Below, one piece after another: positions 50,094-59,729 of a stretch of DNA of 64,000 nucleotides. The translations under genes and the position numbers were made by a program. Below the pieces are notes generated by a model that did no database searches, had not been told where the DNA came from, and saw only the letters and a list, made by a program, of their open reading frames with translations. The number at the start of each line of letters is the position of its first letter. The first letter of the stretch is position 1. The stretch is taken from NCBI RefSeq assembly GCF_040253635.1, contig NZ_JBEJGX010000003.1:7527501-7591500 (forward strand), in the 5' to 3' direction. Source of the stretch: Streptomyces sp. Edi2. GTDB lineage: Bacteria > Actinomycetota > Actinomycetes > Streptomycetales > Streptomycetaceae.

Positions 50094-52807
50094 CAGCGCG
50101 CTTCCCCCGAGGTCGGTGTCGACTGCTTGATGGTGACGGCGAGGTGGGGGCGGAGCCTGGTATCGGCGGCTTCCCTGGACGTGATGTGGGCCGCCTCGAT
50201 GGGTGACTCGTCCTTGGTGAGTGCCACGGACACCTGGCGGCCAGCCTGGCGACGGACGTACTCGGTGATGTCGAATTCGAGCCACGTCCATGCGTCGGCC
50301 GGTCCAAGGCGTGCCGTGGCGAGGGGACTCTCGGAGAGGTCCGGTTTGTCGGCCCAGTCGAGGCCGGCCTCTTCCCAGTCGTTGTCCGTGCCGTGCGCCT
50401 TCAGGTCGAAGTCGCCGGTGTCCATGGCCGAGGCATGGACGCGTAGCACGGCCCGGTCGACGCGGTCGGCGGGAGGGAGCCGGGAGGTGTCGAAGCGCAG
50501 ATAGGTGATGCGGGTGACGTTGCTGGTGGGGCCATTGTTCTTGACGAGCAGTGGGTCGGTGGAGCCGAAGTCCGGCCCGGAGTCGTACTTGACGAAGGTG
50601 TCCGCGACGCACTTGCACCGGAGCATCCCGGGCAACAGAACTTGCTCGACAGGCGCATTGACGAGTTCCAGGGCGAACTGCCCCGGCTCCAGACGGTCGG
50701 TGCCCGTGAGACCGCAGGCCGTGGACAGGGCGGAGACCAGGCCGTCATCGCCACGCAGGTGCAGCACATCCCGTCCGCCGTCGGCACGGCCGAGGCGCAG
50801 ATAGTCGAAGACCGTCTTCTGGGTGTCGGCTGTCGGGAATTCCTCCCCGGTGGGGTATCCGAGCCGGCCCTCCGTCAGATGCCGCAGGCTGATGCGCTCG
50901 GCGTCGTTGATGCCGAAATGGATGCCCTGCCCGGGCTCACGGATGACGACGAGATCCGGGACGGCGTCCCACAGCAGCAACAGGACGTCGGGGGCGAGGT
51001 GGTCGCGGCGGAGCTCTTCGACCGGGTCGCCTTCGACCGTCGCCAGGATGTCGAACTCCGGCCAGGCACGCACGAGTTCGGAATGGATCAGCAGGCCGGC
51101 GGCTGGTTCCCCGGTGCCGCGGTCGCGGAGCAGGCGTTGACGCAGCAGCGGCTCCAGGTCGCGGTCGACGGAGGTGTGGGCGCCCACATCGGTCGCGCCG
51201 GCCACCAGGGCCTGGATCCAGCCGGGGTCGATCCGGAAGGCTCGCAGGCTTTCCGGCGGCAGCATCCGCGGGTCGGGGACCAGGTGGTTGAAGGGCACTC
51301 CGCGCAGCAGGCCCAGGCGTTCGAGCCAGGGCGACGTGGTGGGGGTGCGCGCGTCCGCGGCGGCCGTGAGTGACTGGCGCGCCCGTGCGTCGGCGAGCAG
51401 GGCGCGCGTGCCGATCCGGGCGGTGCGGGCGGCGCGCCGCGGGCTGGGCTCGCGGACGAGGGGGGCTTGCAGGGCCCGGACCAGCCCGGTGCCGAAGTCC
51501 GCGGTGCTCAGCTCGCGAAGGGCGGCGGTGCCGGGCGGGGCATCGGGGTCATGGCGGGCACGCTCGGGATCGGCGCTCAGGGCGCTCAAGGTGGCGTCGC
51601 GGTTGGCCATTTCCCGGCGTGCCGCGGTGACTTCGGCGCTGTAGTCGGGGTCGGCGAGGGCGATGGTGCGGCCCAGTGTCCAGGCGGCGGCGTAGCTGAC
51701 GTCGAACAGGCCGTGCTGCCGGTCGTAGATCAGGGCGTGGTCGGCCGTGGTGTAGGGCCCGTCGGTCTCGTTCAGGGGCAGTTGCGGGGCGGTCAGCGGG
51801 GTGCAGGGGCCGCGGTACCAGGCGTAGGTGTGCTCCCCGGACGGGGTGCGGTAGGCCACGGCGGTGTAGCCGTGGCGTAACCGCTGGAGGGCGTGCTCCG
51901 CTTCCGCGGAGGACGCCGTGGCACCGGACGGCACCAGGCGCAGGGCCAGGTTCTCGCGGTCGCCCTCGCCGGGGGCCACCAGGTTGCGCAGCAGTTTGCC
52001 CGGGTTGAGACTGCCGTCGGGGTCGTTCGTGAAGGACCAGGACCACAGGCTGCACAGCCGTACGCGTTCGGTGCCGCCGGGCAGGGAGCCCTCGGCCAGG
52101 CGGCCGGTCCAGCCCTCCAGGGAGACCAGGTGCACCGCGTAGCTGCCCGGGGCGCGGGGGAAACGGTTGGCGGCGACGACCGCGTACTGACCTTCGGCCA
52201 TGACCTCGCCGTCATCGCGGCGTTGCGGGGCGGTGGCCACGTCGCGCATATGGGTCAGGAAACGCAGTTCGTCCTCGCGCGGCACGTTTGCGGTGAACAC
52301 GCGCGCCGGAACGTCGATGGTGCGGCACTCAAGGTCCTGGTCGACCCGGTCGTTGAGGGCCGGGCCGAGCGTGCCCGCTCCGGGGTTACGCAATTCCCGC
52401 ACGGTGCGCTGGGTGAAGACCCCCTCCGCCTCGGGGTCGTCGTCGACCTCGCCTTCGGCGAAGACGAGCAGCGCCAGCCACGGCTCCCGCTCCTCGGAAC
52501 GGCTGATGAGCTCCCGTTCCCAGGGCAGCAGCGCCCGGTTCAAGGTGATGTGCGGCAGCACATGCGTGTAGAGGCCCGACGCACCGGCGGCCGGATAAGT
52601 GGCGTGGACGGTGGTGGGGTCCAGGAAGAACTGGGCCGCGCGGATCTCGTACCGGTCCGCGACCTCGGGCAGGGGGTCGTCCTGCGGATCGATCCGGACC
52701 CCGTCGCGGACCAGGTGCTGCTCCACGGTGACGGTGTAGACGCCGGCGGTGGCCGCGGGTTGCAGAGAGTTGTAGAAGGTGACGTTCAGGTCGGGGCTGT
52801 CGGTCAT
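50093..52807 (-). CDS. Large protein with C-terminal DNRLRE-like domain (904 aa)
   Basis: ATG 52807, 4 nt after the stop of the 1578-aa gene. The N-terminal about 300 residues are beta-rich (DLNVTFYNSLQPAATAGVYT, LYTHVLPHITLNRALLPWER); the middle is more helical. The last about 170 residues fit the DNRLRE/CBM96 fold: CVADTFVKYDSGPDFGSTDP, ITYLRFDTSRLPPADRVDRA, WLEFDITEYVRRQAGRQVSV. DNRLRE domains occur in surface and carbohydrate-binding proteins. No export signal. Part of a six-gene operon with tiny gaps, so probably a structural subunit of one assembly. Confidence 0.6.
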   Translation of the reverse strand: MTDSPDLNVTFYNSLQPAATAGVYTVTVEQHLVRDGVRIDPQDDPLPEVADRYEIRAAQFFLDPTTVHATYPAAGASGLYTHVLPHITLNRALLPWERELISRSEEREPWLALLVFAEGEVDDDPEAEGVFTQRTVRELRNPGAGTLGPALNDRVDQDLECRTIDVPARVFTANVPREDELRFLTHMRDVATAPQRRDDGEVMAEGQYAVVAANRFPRAPGSYAVHLVSLEGWTGRLAEGSLPGGTERVRLCSLWSWSFTNDPDGSLNPGKLLRNLVAPGEGDRENLALRLVPSGATASSAEAEHALQRLRHGYTAVAYRTPSGEHTYAWYRGPCTPLTAPQLPLNETDGPYTTADHALIYDRQHGLFDVSYAAAWTLGRTIALADPDYSAEVTAARREMANRDATLSALSADPERARHDPDAPPGTAALRELSTADFGTGLVRALQAPLVREPSPRRAARTARIGTRALLADARARQSLTAAADARTPTTSPWLERLGLLRGVPFNHLVPDPRMLPPESLRAFRIDPGWIQALVAGATDVGAHTSVDRDLEPLLRQRLLRDRGTGEPAAGLLIHSELVRAWPEFDILATVEGDPVEELRRDHLAPDVLLLLWDAVPDLVVIREPGQGIHFGINDAERISLRHLTEGRLGYPTGEEFPTADTQKTVFDYLRLGRADGGRDVLHLRGDDGLVSALSTACGLTGTDRLEPGQFALELVNAPVEQVLLPGMLRCKCVADTFVKYDSGPDFGSTDPLLVKNNGPTSNVTRITYLRFDTSRLPPADRVDRAVLRVHASAMDTGDFDLKAHGTDNDWEEAGLDWADKPDLSESPLATARLGPADAWTWLEFDITEYVRRQAGRQVSVALTKDESPIEAAHITSREAADTRLRPHLAVTIKQSTPTSGEAR

Positions 52808-52811
52808 GCGG

Positions 52812-55800
52812 TCACCTCGTGCCGGTGGCGGTGAGCATCGGGAAGTCGGTCAGGGAATTGCCGGCGAGGCCGGCGTAGCGGGTCAGCGGACCGTCGCTGT
52901 CCGGCGCCACACCGAACGCGGCCAGGGCCCGGTGCACCTCGGTGCGGGTGGCCGCGGTCGGCACGAGGGTGTCGGCGATCACCCCGACGCTGTTGTCGTC
53001 CTCACCGGGCTCGGGAGGCGGGCCGGCGACCGCCGTGTCGTGCAGGGGCATGTTCCCGGGCGGCAGGCCGTCCACGTCCAGGGCCTCGGTGGGTACGGGA
53101 CCGACGCACGGGCCCAGGGTCGGCGACGGCACCTTGACGGTCAGGCCGGTCAGGCGGCCCGGGACCAGTCCCTGCTGCTTCAGGGCCTCGTGGGGGTTGG
53201 CGAGCGGTTTGCCCCACAGGGCCTGGGGCACGCCCTCGGCGGTGGGGATCACCTGCCACTTCGCCTTCTTCCAGTCGTAGGGCTGCCCGCTTCCGTCCAG
53301 GATGCCGACGGCCTGCTCGCTGACCACGCCGCTCAGCCGCATCGGCCGGATGTCGACGCGGGCCGCGTCACTGCCCGCGACGGTCGTGCCGTTCACGGTG
53401 ATCTTCGAGGCCGGTACCGCGGACTCGACGGCGACGGTGAAGCCGTCGATGCGCACCAGGAGCGGGGCACCGGCAGCGGCCCGCGCTTCGGACTCGCCCG
53501 TTGTCACATCCGGCAGTTCGCAGCCCCTCTTCGGCGCGGTGCGCAGGGGTGCGGGCAGCTGGATCCGGAAGTCCTCCCACGGGACGGGGGGTGCTCCCAC
53601 CCGGTCGGCGCCGAAGCCGAGGCTGAAGGAGATGAACCACACCTTGACCTTGGCCCGGCCGCCGACCGGCGGCAGCCACAGTTGCAGGCTCACCCCGATC
53701 TCCAGGGAGACGCGGATCCGCACGAAGAGCACCTTGACGGTGGCCGCGACCCCGATGCTCACCCCCAGCGCGATGTCGGCGTAGAAGGGCTTCCACTGGA
53801 CGAGCGCGTCGAGGTGGGCGGTGAACCACGCCTGGACGTGGATGCCGTGGTGCCCGTCGTAGATGGCGGCGAACGCTCCGCCGACCATGAAGGCCCCATC
53901 GGTGAGCGCCGCGTACGCCTGGGCCTTGAGGGTCACCGGGCCCCGGGCCCAGATCATGCCCACCCGGGGCGGCGTGGGGTAGTGGGCGGGGCGCGGGAAC
54001 TGGGGGTGGTAGCCGCCCGCCGAGAGCACAAAGCCCTTGGTGATGCCGCGCCCGGGGATGTCCTTGCCCCACACATACAGGGAGATGCCGCCGGTCAGCT
54101 CGGCGGCCGGGTCGATGAGGTACGAGCCCCTGGCGATCACCGAGTCCATGGAGAAGCGGCTCAGCGCGGAGTCGTAGACGAACACGAAGTCGACGACCAC
54201 TTTGCCCAGGGCGGGGCTGATCTTCAGTCGCTGGGGCGAGGAGTGCCGCGCGTCGCTCTCGTTGGGCACGGTGGGCGGCAGGGACAGGGTGGTGCTGCCC
54301 GCGAGCATGGCCTTCCAGCCCGCCTGGCCCCACTCCACCAGGGCCAGGACGCGGGCGTTGATGAACTTGTAGACGGTGAACTCGACTCCGCCGGCGATCC
54401 AGTACTGGCCCTGTGCAGGCGTGATCCAGCCGGGCGGCGCCGCCAGTTCGTTCAGCGCCTGGCCGGGGGTGCGCGGCTCCACCTCGCCCCCCGGCGTCGC
54501 CGGTGCCGCGCCCAGCCGTTTGACCAGGGGGAACCTGCTGATCTCCGCGGTGGTGGGGACTCGTACGGTGCTGTTGATGCCGAAACCGAGCGCGATTCCG
54601 GTCACCGTGACCGGGCCGATGGTGAAGAGCCCGTTGGTCCGGGTCTTGCCCGCCACGAGTTCGGCGTAGGCGAACAGCGAGGTCCAGCCGTCCGTCTTGT
54701 TGCGGGCCCAGCTCCCGAAGACCTGGAGGGCGAACAGGTCCTGGATGTCCAGGCGTCCCGCACCGGCCAGCGCCAGGTCGAAGTCCGGGTCGAGGTCCAG
54801 GTTCACCAGCGCGCCGGAGATCTCGACCTTGGGCGGGCCCGAGTACTCCATCGCCACGGCCGCGCCCTGCAGCACGGGACGGGCGTCGAAGTCCTTGTCG
54901 AGCCCGACCCCGAGGCCGATCAGCTCCACGACCAGCGGGCCGACGGTCATCGAGGCGTCGAAGGCCAGATACAGCAGCCCGTAGCCGAAGCCGAGCCGGG
55001 CATTGCTGAACCGCACCGCGCCGATGACATGGCCCAGCAGGTCGTGGGAGGAACCGGCCGGGCGCTCCCGCGGCACGATGTCCCGTCCGGTGATCGGCAC
55101 CGCCCGCTCCGGATACGCCAGCGTCGCCTGAGTGTTTCCGCAACGGAGCACCGCCCACAGCTGGGGGCCCTTCTCCAGGTCTCCTGGCAGGAACTCGGGC
55201 AGCGGGCACGGCGCGGAGACGCTGAGCTCGGCCAGCAACCGGTTGAGCGTGTCGATCTCGGTCCTGTTCCACGGATGCTCGGCGAAGGCGAGGTGGATCT
55301 CGCCCAGGATGATGTCCGTCTCCTCCGTCGTCTCGACGACGACCGGCAGATCGGAGGCCCTGACCTGGGCGGAAGCGCGCAGCGCGATGAGGTTGCGGCG
55401 CTGGCGTGTGTTGGCCGGCGTGGTCGCGACCGCCCACCCGTACTTCTCGGTGGTGGCGGTGACCACCAGGAGGTGGGTCCCGAAGTTATAGGAGAAGCCG
55501 GCGGAGGTCAGCCGGGGGTTCAGCGACTCGGGGATGGCTTCGGACACGTCCACGCCCAGGAACCGGGCGATATCCGTTGCCCGCACTCCCCGATCATCGC
55601 GCCAGCGGCCGGTGACGCGCTCCGGCCACGGGAAGTTCTCGGTGGGCACGGCGAAGTCCATGGTGAAGCCGCCGGGCAGGAGGAGGGAGATGCCAGGGAA
55701 CCTTGGATGCACCCCGAAGTTCTTCAGGTCGAGGTCGAAGCCCAGCCCGGGCAGGCCCAGCGAGAAGCCACCGCCGAGGTCGAACGTGGCGTCGAACACC

Positions 55801-57548
55801 AGGCGCAGCACCCAGTCCGCGCTGACCGTCCAGTCGAGGTCGTCCGGGTCCGGCCAGGACAGCCCGATCCGGGACAGGTGCAACGGCCCCAGCGCCAGGT
55901 CCGGGATGTCCGGCAGCCAGGAGAGGTCCGGGGGGCCCTGCGGCGGCCAGGGAATGCCCCAACGCACTGATGAGGTGCCAGGGATCCGCCAGTCCAGATC
56001 CAAAGAGAGCCCCGGCTGCCAGCTGCCGCCGCCGGATACCGGGGTCAGACCGGGCCACCATGAGCCGGACCCCAGGGAACCGATCCAGAGGTTCAGCCGG
56101 TCGGCCTGCGGCAGGCTCAGCCCGGTGCCGATCGCCGCGAGGCTGATCCCGTTGAGGAGGAAGTCCTGGATCCCTTCCAGCAGTTTGCCGATGAACGGGA
56201 GGTCGGGCAGCAGGGCGTCGAGCCCGTTGACGCCGAGCAGTGCGACCTTGCCCCATGGGGTGCCCCACTCTGGCCGGACGGGCAGTGCGCCGAAAACAAC
56301 CCGTAGCCACGGGGACTCGCCGATGAGCGCGAAGTCTCCCAGTTTGAGGTCCAACCGGAAGCCCAGCGCGGGAAGTTGCGGGGTGAATCGGTCCGGCAGC
56401 GGTGGCATGTCGATGCCGAAGAGGCTGAGCAGGTCCGGTACCGGGATGTTCGCCTGGGGGGACCAGCCGGTCAGCAGCCCGGCCCCGGGCAGGCCCGGGA
56501 AGCCGGGCAGGTCACCGATGTCGAAGTGCACCGTGCCGCCCGGCCGGCCCAGCGACAGCTTGGGGAGGCGGCCCGCCACCTCCACGTCCCCCACCTCGGG
56601 AAAGCCGAACTCAAAGCCCAGGCCCGGCAGTTCCAGGTTGAGCCAACCGAGGTCGAAGCCCGCCTCGAAGACGACGTGCAGCCCGGTGGCCGAGAACGAC
56701 AGACCGAACCCCGTCAGTCGCAGCCGCAGCGGGCCGAACGGGAAGGTGACCGGGCCGAAATCCGGCATCCAGGACAGCGGCGCCTCCAGGCGTACCACCC
56801 ATAACCGGGGCTCTTCGCCGGGCAGCAGGCAGGTGGCACCCGCCCACAGTCCTGCCTCCAGGTCGCGGTCCGGCAGGGTGGGCCACCACTGGCCGGGGTC
56901 CGCCACCGCGGCGGCCACGGCGGCATTGACCCGGACGCCATATCCCGCGCTCATCCCTCCGGGTGCCACCGCGATCAGCTCCAGGCCACGCACGCCCAGC
57001 CGGGCATCCTCCGGGAACTCCTCGCCGAGGTGGGGAAGGTCAGCCGATGAGGCCTGCACGTCCTTCAGCCCGATCAGCGCCACCAGCGCCTCTCCCGCGC
57101 TGGGCGCGGCGAAGACCAGACGGAGGTGCTCGGTCTCCACGGCGGCGACCACCGAGCCCGTGTCGAAGTCATGGACAAACGACAGCTCTTGAACGCCGGC
57201 CAGGAACACCTGTGGCGCATCCGCCAGTTCCACACCCCACAGCTCGGCCAGCGCGGCGACCGTGGTGTCCATCACCACCCGCACCGACAGCCCGGTCACC
57301 CACCCGTGTGCCTGATCACGGGCGAACTTCAGCTGTACGGGCACCGATTCCCCGGCCACCCGCACCGTACCGGCGAATGACAGGGCCTCGTCGTTCACCT
57401 CCCGAGCCTGCTCGACCACCAGCCGGGTACCGGCCTTCAGCAACGCCAGCAGCTCCGAGAGCTTCCATTCCCACGGCTCGGGGTCCAGGGCGAAGGAGCC
57501 GCCCTCGGCCGGGAAGTGTTCCAGGAGATCGTCGACGGAAACGGGCAT
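52812..57548 (-). CDS. Giant DUF6603-like beta protein (1578 aa)
   Basis: ATG 57548 with GAGAGGG upstream; first gene of the operon. Residues 1-240 form an N-terminal domain starting MPVSVDDLLEHFPAEGGSFA. A Pro/Gly/Leu/Phe-rich beta region (about 300-720) has many short units such as LNLELPGLGFEFGFPEVGDV and LSLGLPGLGFDLDLKNFGVH. A following part (about 850-1400) has VTVTGIALGFGINSTVRVPT, YWIAGGVEFTVYKFINARV and VLFVRIRVSLEIGVSLQLWL, which I associate with DUF6603. The tail is Pro-rich and ends ALAAFGVAPDSDGPLTRY. Strands alternate apolar and polar residues, as in hydrophobic-groove lipid-transfer proteins. No signal peptide or enzyme motif. Confidence 0.6.
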   Translation of the reverse strand: MPVSVDDLLEHFPAEGGSFALDPEPWEWKLSELLALLKAGTRLVVEQAREVNDEALSFAGTVRVAGESVPVQLKFARDQAHGWVTGLSVRVVMDTTVAALAELWGVELADAPQVFLAGVQELSFVHDFDTGSVVAAVETEHLRLVFAAPSAGEALVALIGLKDVQASSADLPHLGEEFPEDARLGVRGLELIAVAPGGMSAGYGVRVNAAVAAAVADPGQWWPTLPDRDLEAGLWAGATCLLPGEEPRLWVVRLEAPLSWMPDFGPVTFPFGPLRLRLTGFGLSFSATGLHVVFEAGFDLGWLNLELPGLGFEFGFPEVGDVEVAGRLPKLSLGRPGGTVHFDIGDLPGFPGLPGAGLLTGWSPQANIPVPDLLSLFGIDMPPLPDRFTPQLPALGFRLDLKLGDFALIGESPWLRVVFGALPVRPEWGTPWGKVALLGVNGLDALLPDLPFIGKLLEGIQDFLLNGISLAAIGTGLSLPQADRLNLWIGSLGSGSWWPGLTPVSGGGSWQPGLSLDLDWRIPGTSSVRWGIPWPPQGPPDLSWLPDIPDLALGPLHLSRIGLSWPDPDDLDWTVSADWVLRLVFDATFDLGGGFSLGLPGLGFDLDLKNFGVHPRFPGISLLLPGGFTMDFAVPTENFPWPERVTGRWRDDRGVRATDIARFLGVDVSEAIPESLNPRLTSAGFSYNFGTHLLVVTATTEKYGWAVATTPANTRQRRNLIALRASAQVRASDLPVVVETTEETDIILGEIHLAFAEHPWNRTEIDTLNRLLAELSVSAPCPLPEFLPGDLEKGPQLWAVLRCGNTQATLAYPERAVPITGRDIVPRERPAGSSHDLLGHVIGAVRFSNARLGFGYGLLYLAFDASMTVGPLVVELIGLGVGLDKDFDARPVLQGAAVAMEYSGPPKVEISGALVNLDLDPDFDLALAGAGRLDIQDLFALQVFGSWARNKTDGWTSLFAYAELVAGKTRTNGLFTIGPVTVTGIALGFGINSTVRVPTTAEISRFPLVKRLGAAPATPGGEVEPRTPGQALNELAAPPGWITPAQGQYWIAGGVEFTVYKFINARVLALVEWGQAGWKAMLAGSTTLSLPPTVPNESDARHSSPQRLKISPALGKVVVDFVFVYDSALSRFSMDSVIARGSYLIDPAAELTGGISLYVWGKDIPGRGITKGFVLSAGGYHPQFPRPAHYPTPPRVGMIWARGPVTLKAQAYAALTDGAFMVGGAFAAIYDGHHGIHVQAWFTAHLDALVQWKPFYADIALGVSIGVAATVKVLFVRIRVSLEIGVSLQLWLPPVGGRAKVKVWFISFSLGFGADRVGAPPVPWEDFRIQLPAPLRTAPKRGCELPDVTTGESEARAAAGAPLLVRIDGFTVAVESAVPASKITVNGTTVAGSDAARVDIRPMRLSGVVSEQAVGILDGSGQPYDWKKAKWQVIPTAEGVPQALWGKPLANPHEALKQQGLVPGRLTGLTVKVPSPTLGPCVGPVPTEALDVDGLPPGNMPLHDTAVAGPPPEPGEDDNSVGVIADTLVPTAATRTEVHRALAAFGVAPDSDGPLTRYAGLAGNSLTDFPMLTATGTR

Positions 57549-57904
57549 GGAGGACGCCCTCTCATAGGCGACGGCAGGAGATATGCAGGAACTCCGTGCC
57601 GACGCAACGAGGGCCGCACACCGCCCGATGCCCGAGGCACGGCGAGATAGGACCACGGCCTCATGCCGCGTGGCAATGTCACGTTCAAGGGAGCGAACAG
57701 ATACCGCCAATCGCCCCAAAGCCCACCATGGCGGTTGCGCCGTGCTATGGGTGCTCACTCACCGTCATCGTTGCGCCCCTTGTCGGCTACCGCCGCCTCA
57801 GACGCCCTGAGTCGGGAGAGCACACCTGTTACCCCTGATCGTCGAAAGGCTCTGCCCGGGCACGTGGGATGCGGCGGCGCGTCCGGCTGACCGAACGGTG
57901 CGGA
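57549..57904. other. Upstream region of the giant-protein operon
   Basis: No gene supported in this 356-bp stretch. It should contain the promoter of the six-gene operon. A -35-like TTGAAC on the minus strand near 57690 lacks a convincing -10. Confidence 0.3.
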
Positions 57905-58117
57905 ATGTCAACGCTCCTTCGACATGGCGCTGGCACCGGACGGATCGCCTGCCTATGTCGCCGTGCTCGCCCCGAGCCAGGTGTCTGTGATCGACCCCCA
58001 CGGCCACCGCCGCCGTGGTTCCTTCGGGGTACCGACCCATTCAACGCGACCGCCACCTCCGGCGCGGTCTACGCCACTGACCCGGGGGCGGGCGCCCTGA
58101 CGGTCATCAACCCCTAG
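57905..58117 (+). pseudogene. Beta-propeller (YVTN/NHL-type) protein remnant
   Basis: Two frames give consecutive propeller blades: MALAPDGSPAYVAVLAPSQV with SVIDPHGH, then after a frameshift DPFNATATSGAVYATDPGAG with ALTVINP and a TAG. The spacing of the VIDP and VINP turns is that of YVTN repeats. Both ends are missing. Probably all that is left of a secreted repeat protein. Confidence 0.55.
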
Positions 58118-58616
58118 ACCCTCAGGCCGTCATGCCGACGGCGAGCAGGCGCCGTTGGATGACGTTGGACTTCTGGGCAGTGCTGTACCTGCGTCTCCGG
58201 GGGCCCTGATGTCCGCGCCGGAGCCCGAAGGCTTCGTCGTTGCTGATCGCAGGCGGCTGCGCACGTCGTCGCTGGGGCGATGAGACCGAGCGCGGGTGTC
58301 CCGACCTGCACACAAAGATAGCTTCAGCGCTGCGAGTTCCCTGTTCGCTTCCGTGCGCCCCCGCGCTGCGGCTGCTGAGCTGGGAGCATGGGTGGGTGCT
58401 GTCCCGGGCCGGGGTCTGACTCATGAGAACTCTGACCGCGGTGTCTTACTCACGCTGTGTCGACCGCTGACCGGGATGGTGCGTTGCCGGCACCGGGCCG
58501 GCCGGGTGTGTCCCGATAGGGGCCTGCCGACCAATCAGGCTTATTCACAGTTCTGACCGCCCGCGCGGTCCGGTGCCGGCCACGCGATGCGCCATCGGGT
58601 CGGGAGGTAAACGAAC
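58118..58616. ncRNA. Non-coding upstream part of IS110, possible bridge RNA region
   Basis: About 500 bp without a supported gene, directly upstream of the IS110 transposase. IS110-group elements encode a bridge RNA in the non-coding segment next to the left end. Short GC stems occur near 58555-58575. I could not define the left end of the element, so boundaries are only indicative. Confidence 0.25.
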
Positions 58617-59729
58617 ATGACCGATACGTCCTTAACCCCGCGTACTCGCCGACGCCGGCCCACGGGGGAGGTGGTCCTCGGAGTGGACACGCACCGGGAC
58701 GCCCATGTGGCTGCCGTGCTCTCCCTGGTGGGGGCGGTGATCGGTACCGAAGAGTTCCCGGCCACCGCGGCCGGATACCGCGAACTGCTTCAGTGGACCA
58801 GCGGCTTGGGCACGGTACGGCGGGCCGGGGTGGAGGGCACCGGCTCCTTCGGAGCAGCCCTCTCCCGCTACCTGCTGACCCAGGGCGTCGAAGTGCTCGA
58901 CGTAAACCGGCCCGACCGGACCGACCGCCGTCAGCGCGGCAAAACGGACCCGCTCGATGCCCAGAACGCAGCCCGGGCGGTGCTGAGCGGGCGGGCACGC
59001 GCCCGGGCCAAGTCAGGCGACGGGCCGGTGCAGATCGCCCGGATGTACAAACTCGCAAAGGCCTCAGCGGTCAAGGCCCGCACCCAGGCGATCAACCAGC
59101 TCAAGGCCGTCCTCGTCACCGCCGCCCCGAACCTGCGGGAAGAACTGGCCCGGCTGAACAATTCGGAACTCTTCCGTACCTGCGCACGGTTCGCCGACGA
59201 CTGCAAGAACGACGAGGGCGGTGAAGAGGCGGTGCTGAAGGCCACCCGTATGACCCTGTGCCTGCTGGCTCACCGAATCGAGCAGCTCACCGAACAGATC
59301 CAGGACCTGGAACGCCGCCTGGCCCTGCTCGCGGAACGCCACGCCCCGCAGCTGCTCACTGTGGTGGGCATCGGTCCGGACACGGCCGTGACTCTGCTGA
59401 TCACGATGGGGGACAACCCGGAACGTCTGCACAGTGAGGCGTCCTTTGCCGCGCTGTGCGGGGTCAGCCCTGTCGAGCGTTCCTCGGGCACTCGGCAGTA
59501 CCGTCGCCTCAACCGCGGCGGCGACCGGCAGGCCAACGCCGCCCTCCACCGGATCGTGCAGACCCGCCTGCGCTTCGAGCCACGCACCCAGGACTACTAC
59601 GAACGCCGCACCAAGGAGGGCAAAACCCGACGCGAAAATCGTCCGATGCCTCAAACGCTACGCCGCCCGCGAGGTGTTCCACCTGGTCAGGCCCACACAG
59701 TCATGCCCCCCGTCATAGGGGCAGTGTGA
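58617..59729 (+). mobile_element. IS110-family transposase, nearly full length, C-terminus frameshifted
   Basis: 370 aa from ATG 58617 with GGGAGGT 7 nt upstream. DEDD-type RuvC-like domain: Asp in LGVDTHRDAHVAAV, Glu in GVEGTGSFG, and Asp pair in KTDPLDAQNAAR. A coiled linker (LAHRIEQLTEQIQDLERRLA) leads to the C-terminal Tnp domain with the Ser motif CGVSPVERSSGTRQYRRLN. At 59635-59638 the copy has AAAA where the 24-kb remnant has AAA. This replaces the normal ending (IVRCLKRYAAREVFHLVRPT) by NRPMPQTLRR and so on. Whether it is still active is unclear. The right end of the element seems to lie at about 59724, flush with the repeat. Confidence 0.85.

Noticed and set aside
52779-55970. Plus-strand open frame of over 1000 codons opposite the 1578-aa gene
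   Set aside because: Shadow frame in high-GC DNA; no motifs, no ribosome binding site, low-complexity GR/DR-rich translation.
41964-57548. Contractile injection system or phage tail
   Set aside because: Only the fibre-like gene fits. No sheath, tube, baseplate, tape measure, AAA+ ATPase or terminase genes are present in the operon or nearby.
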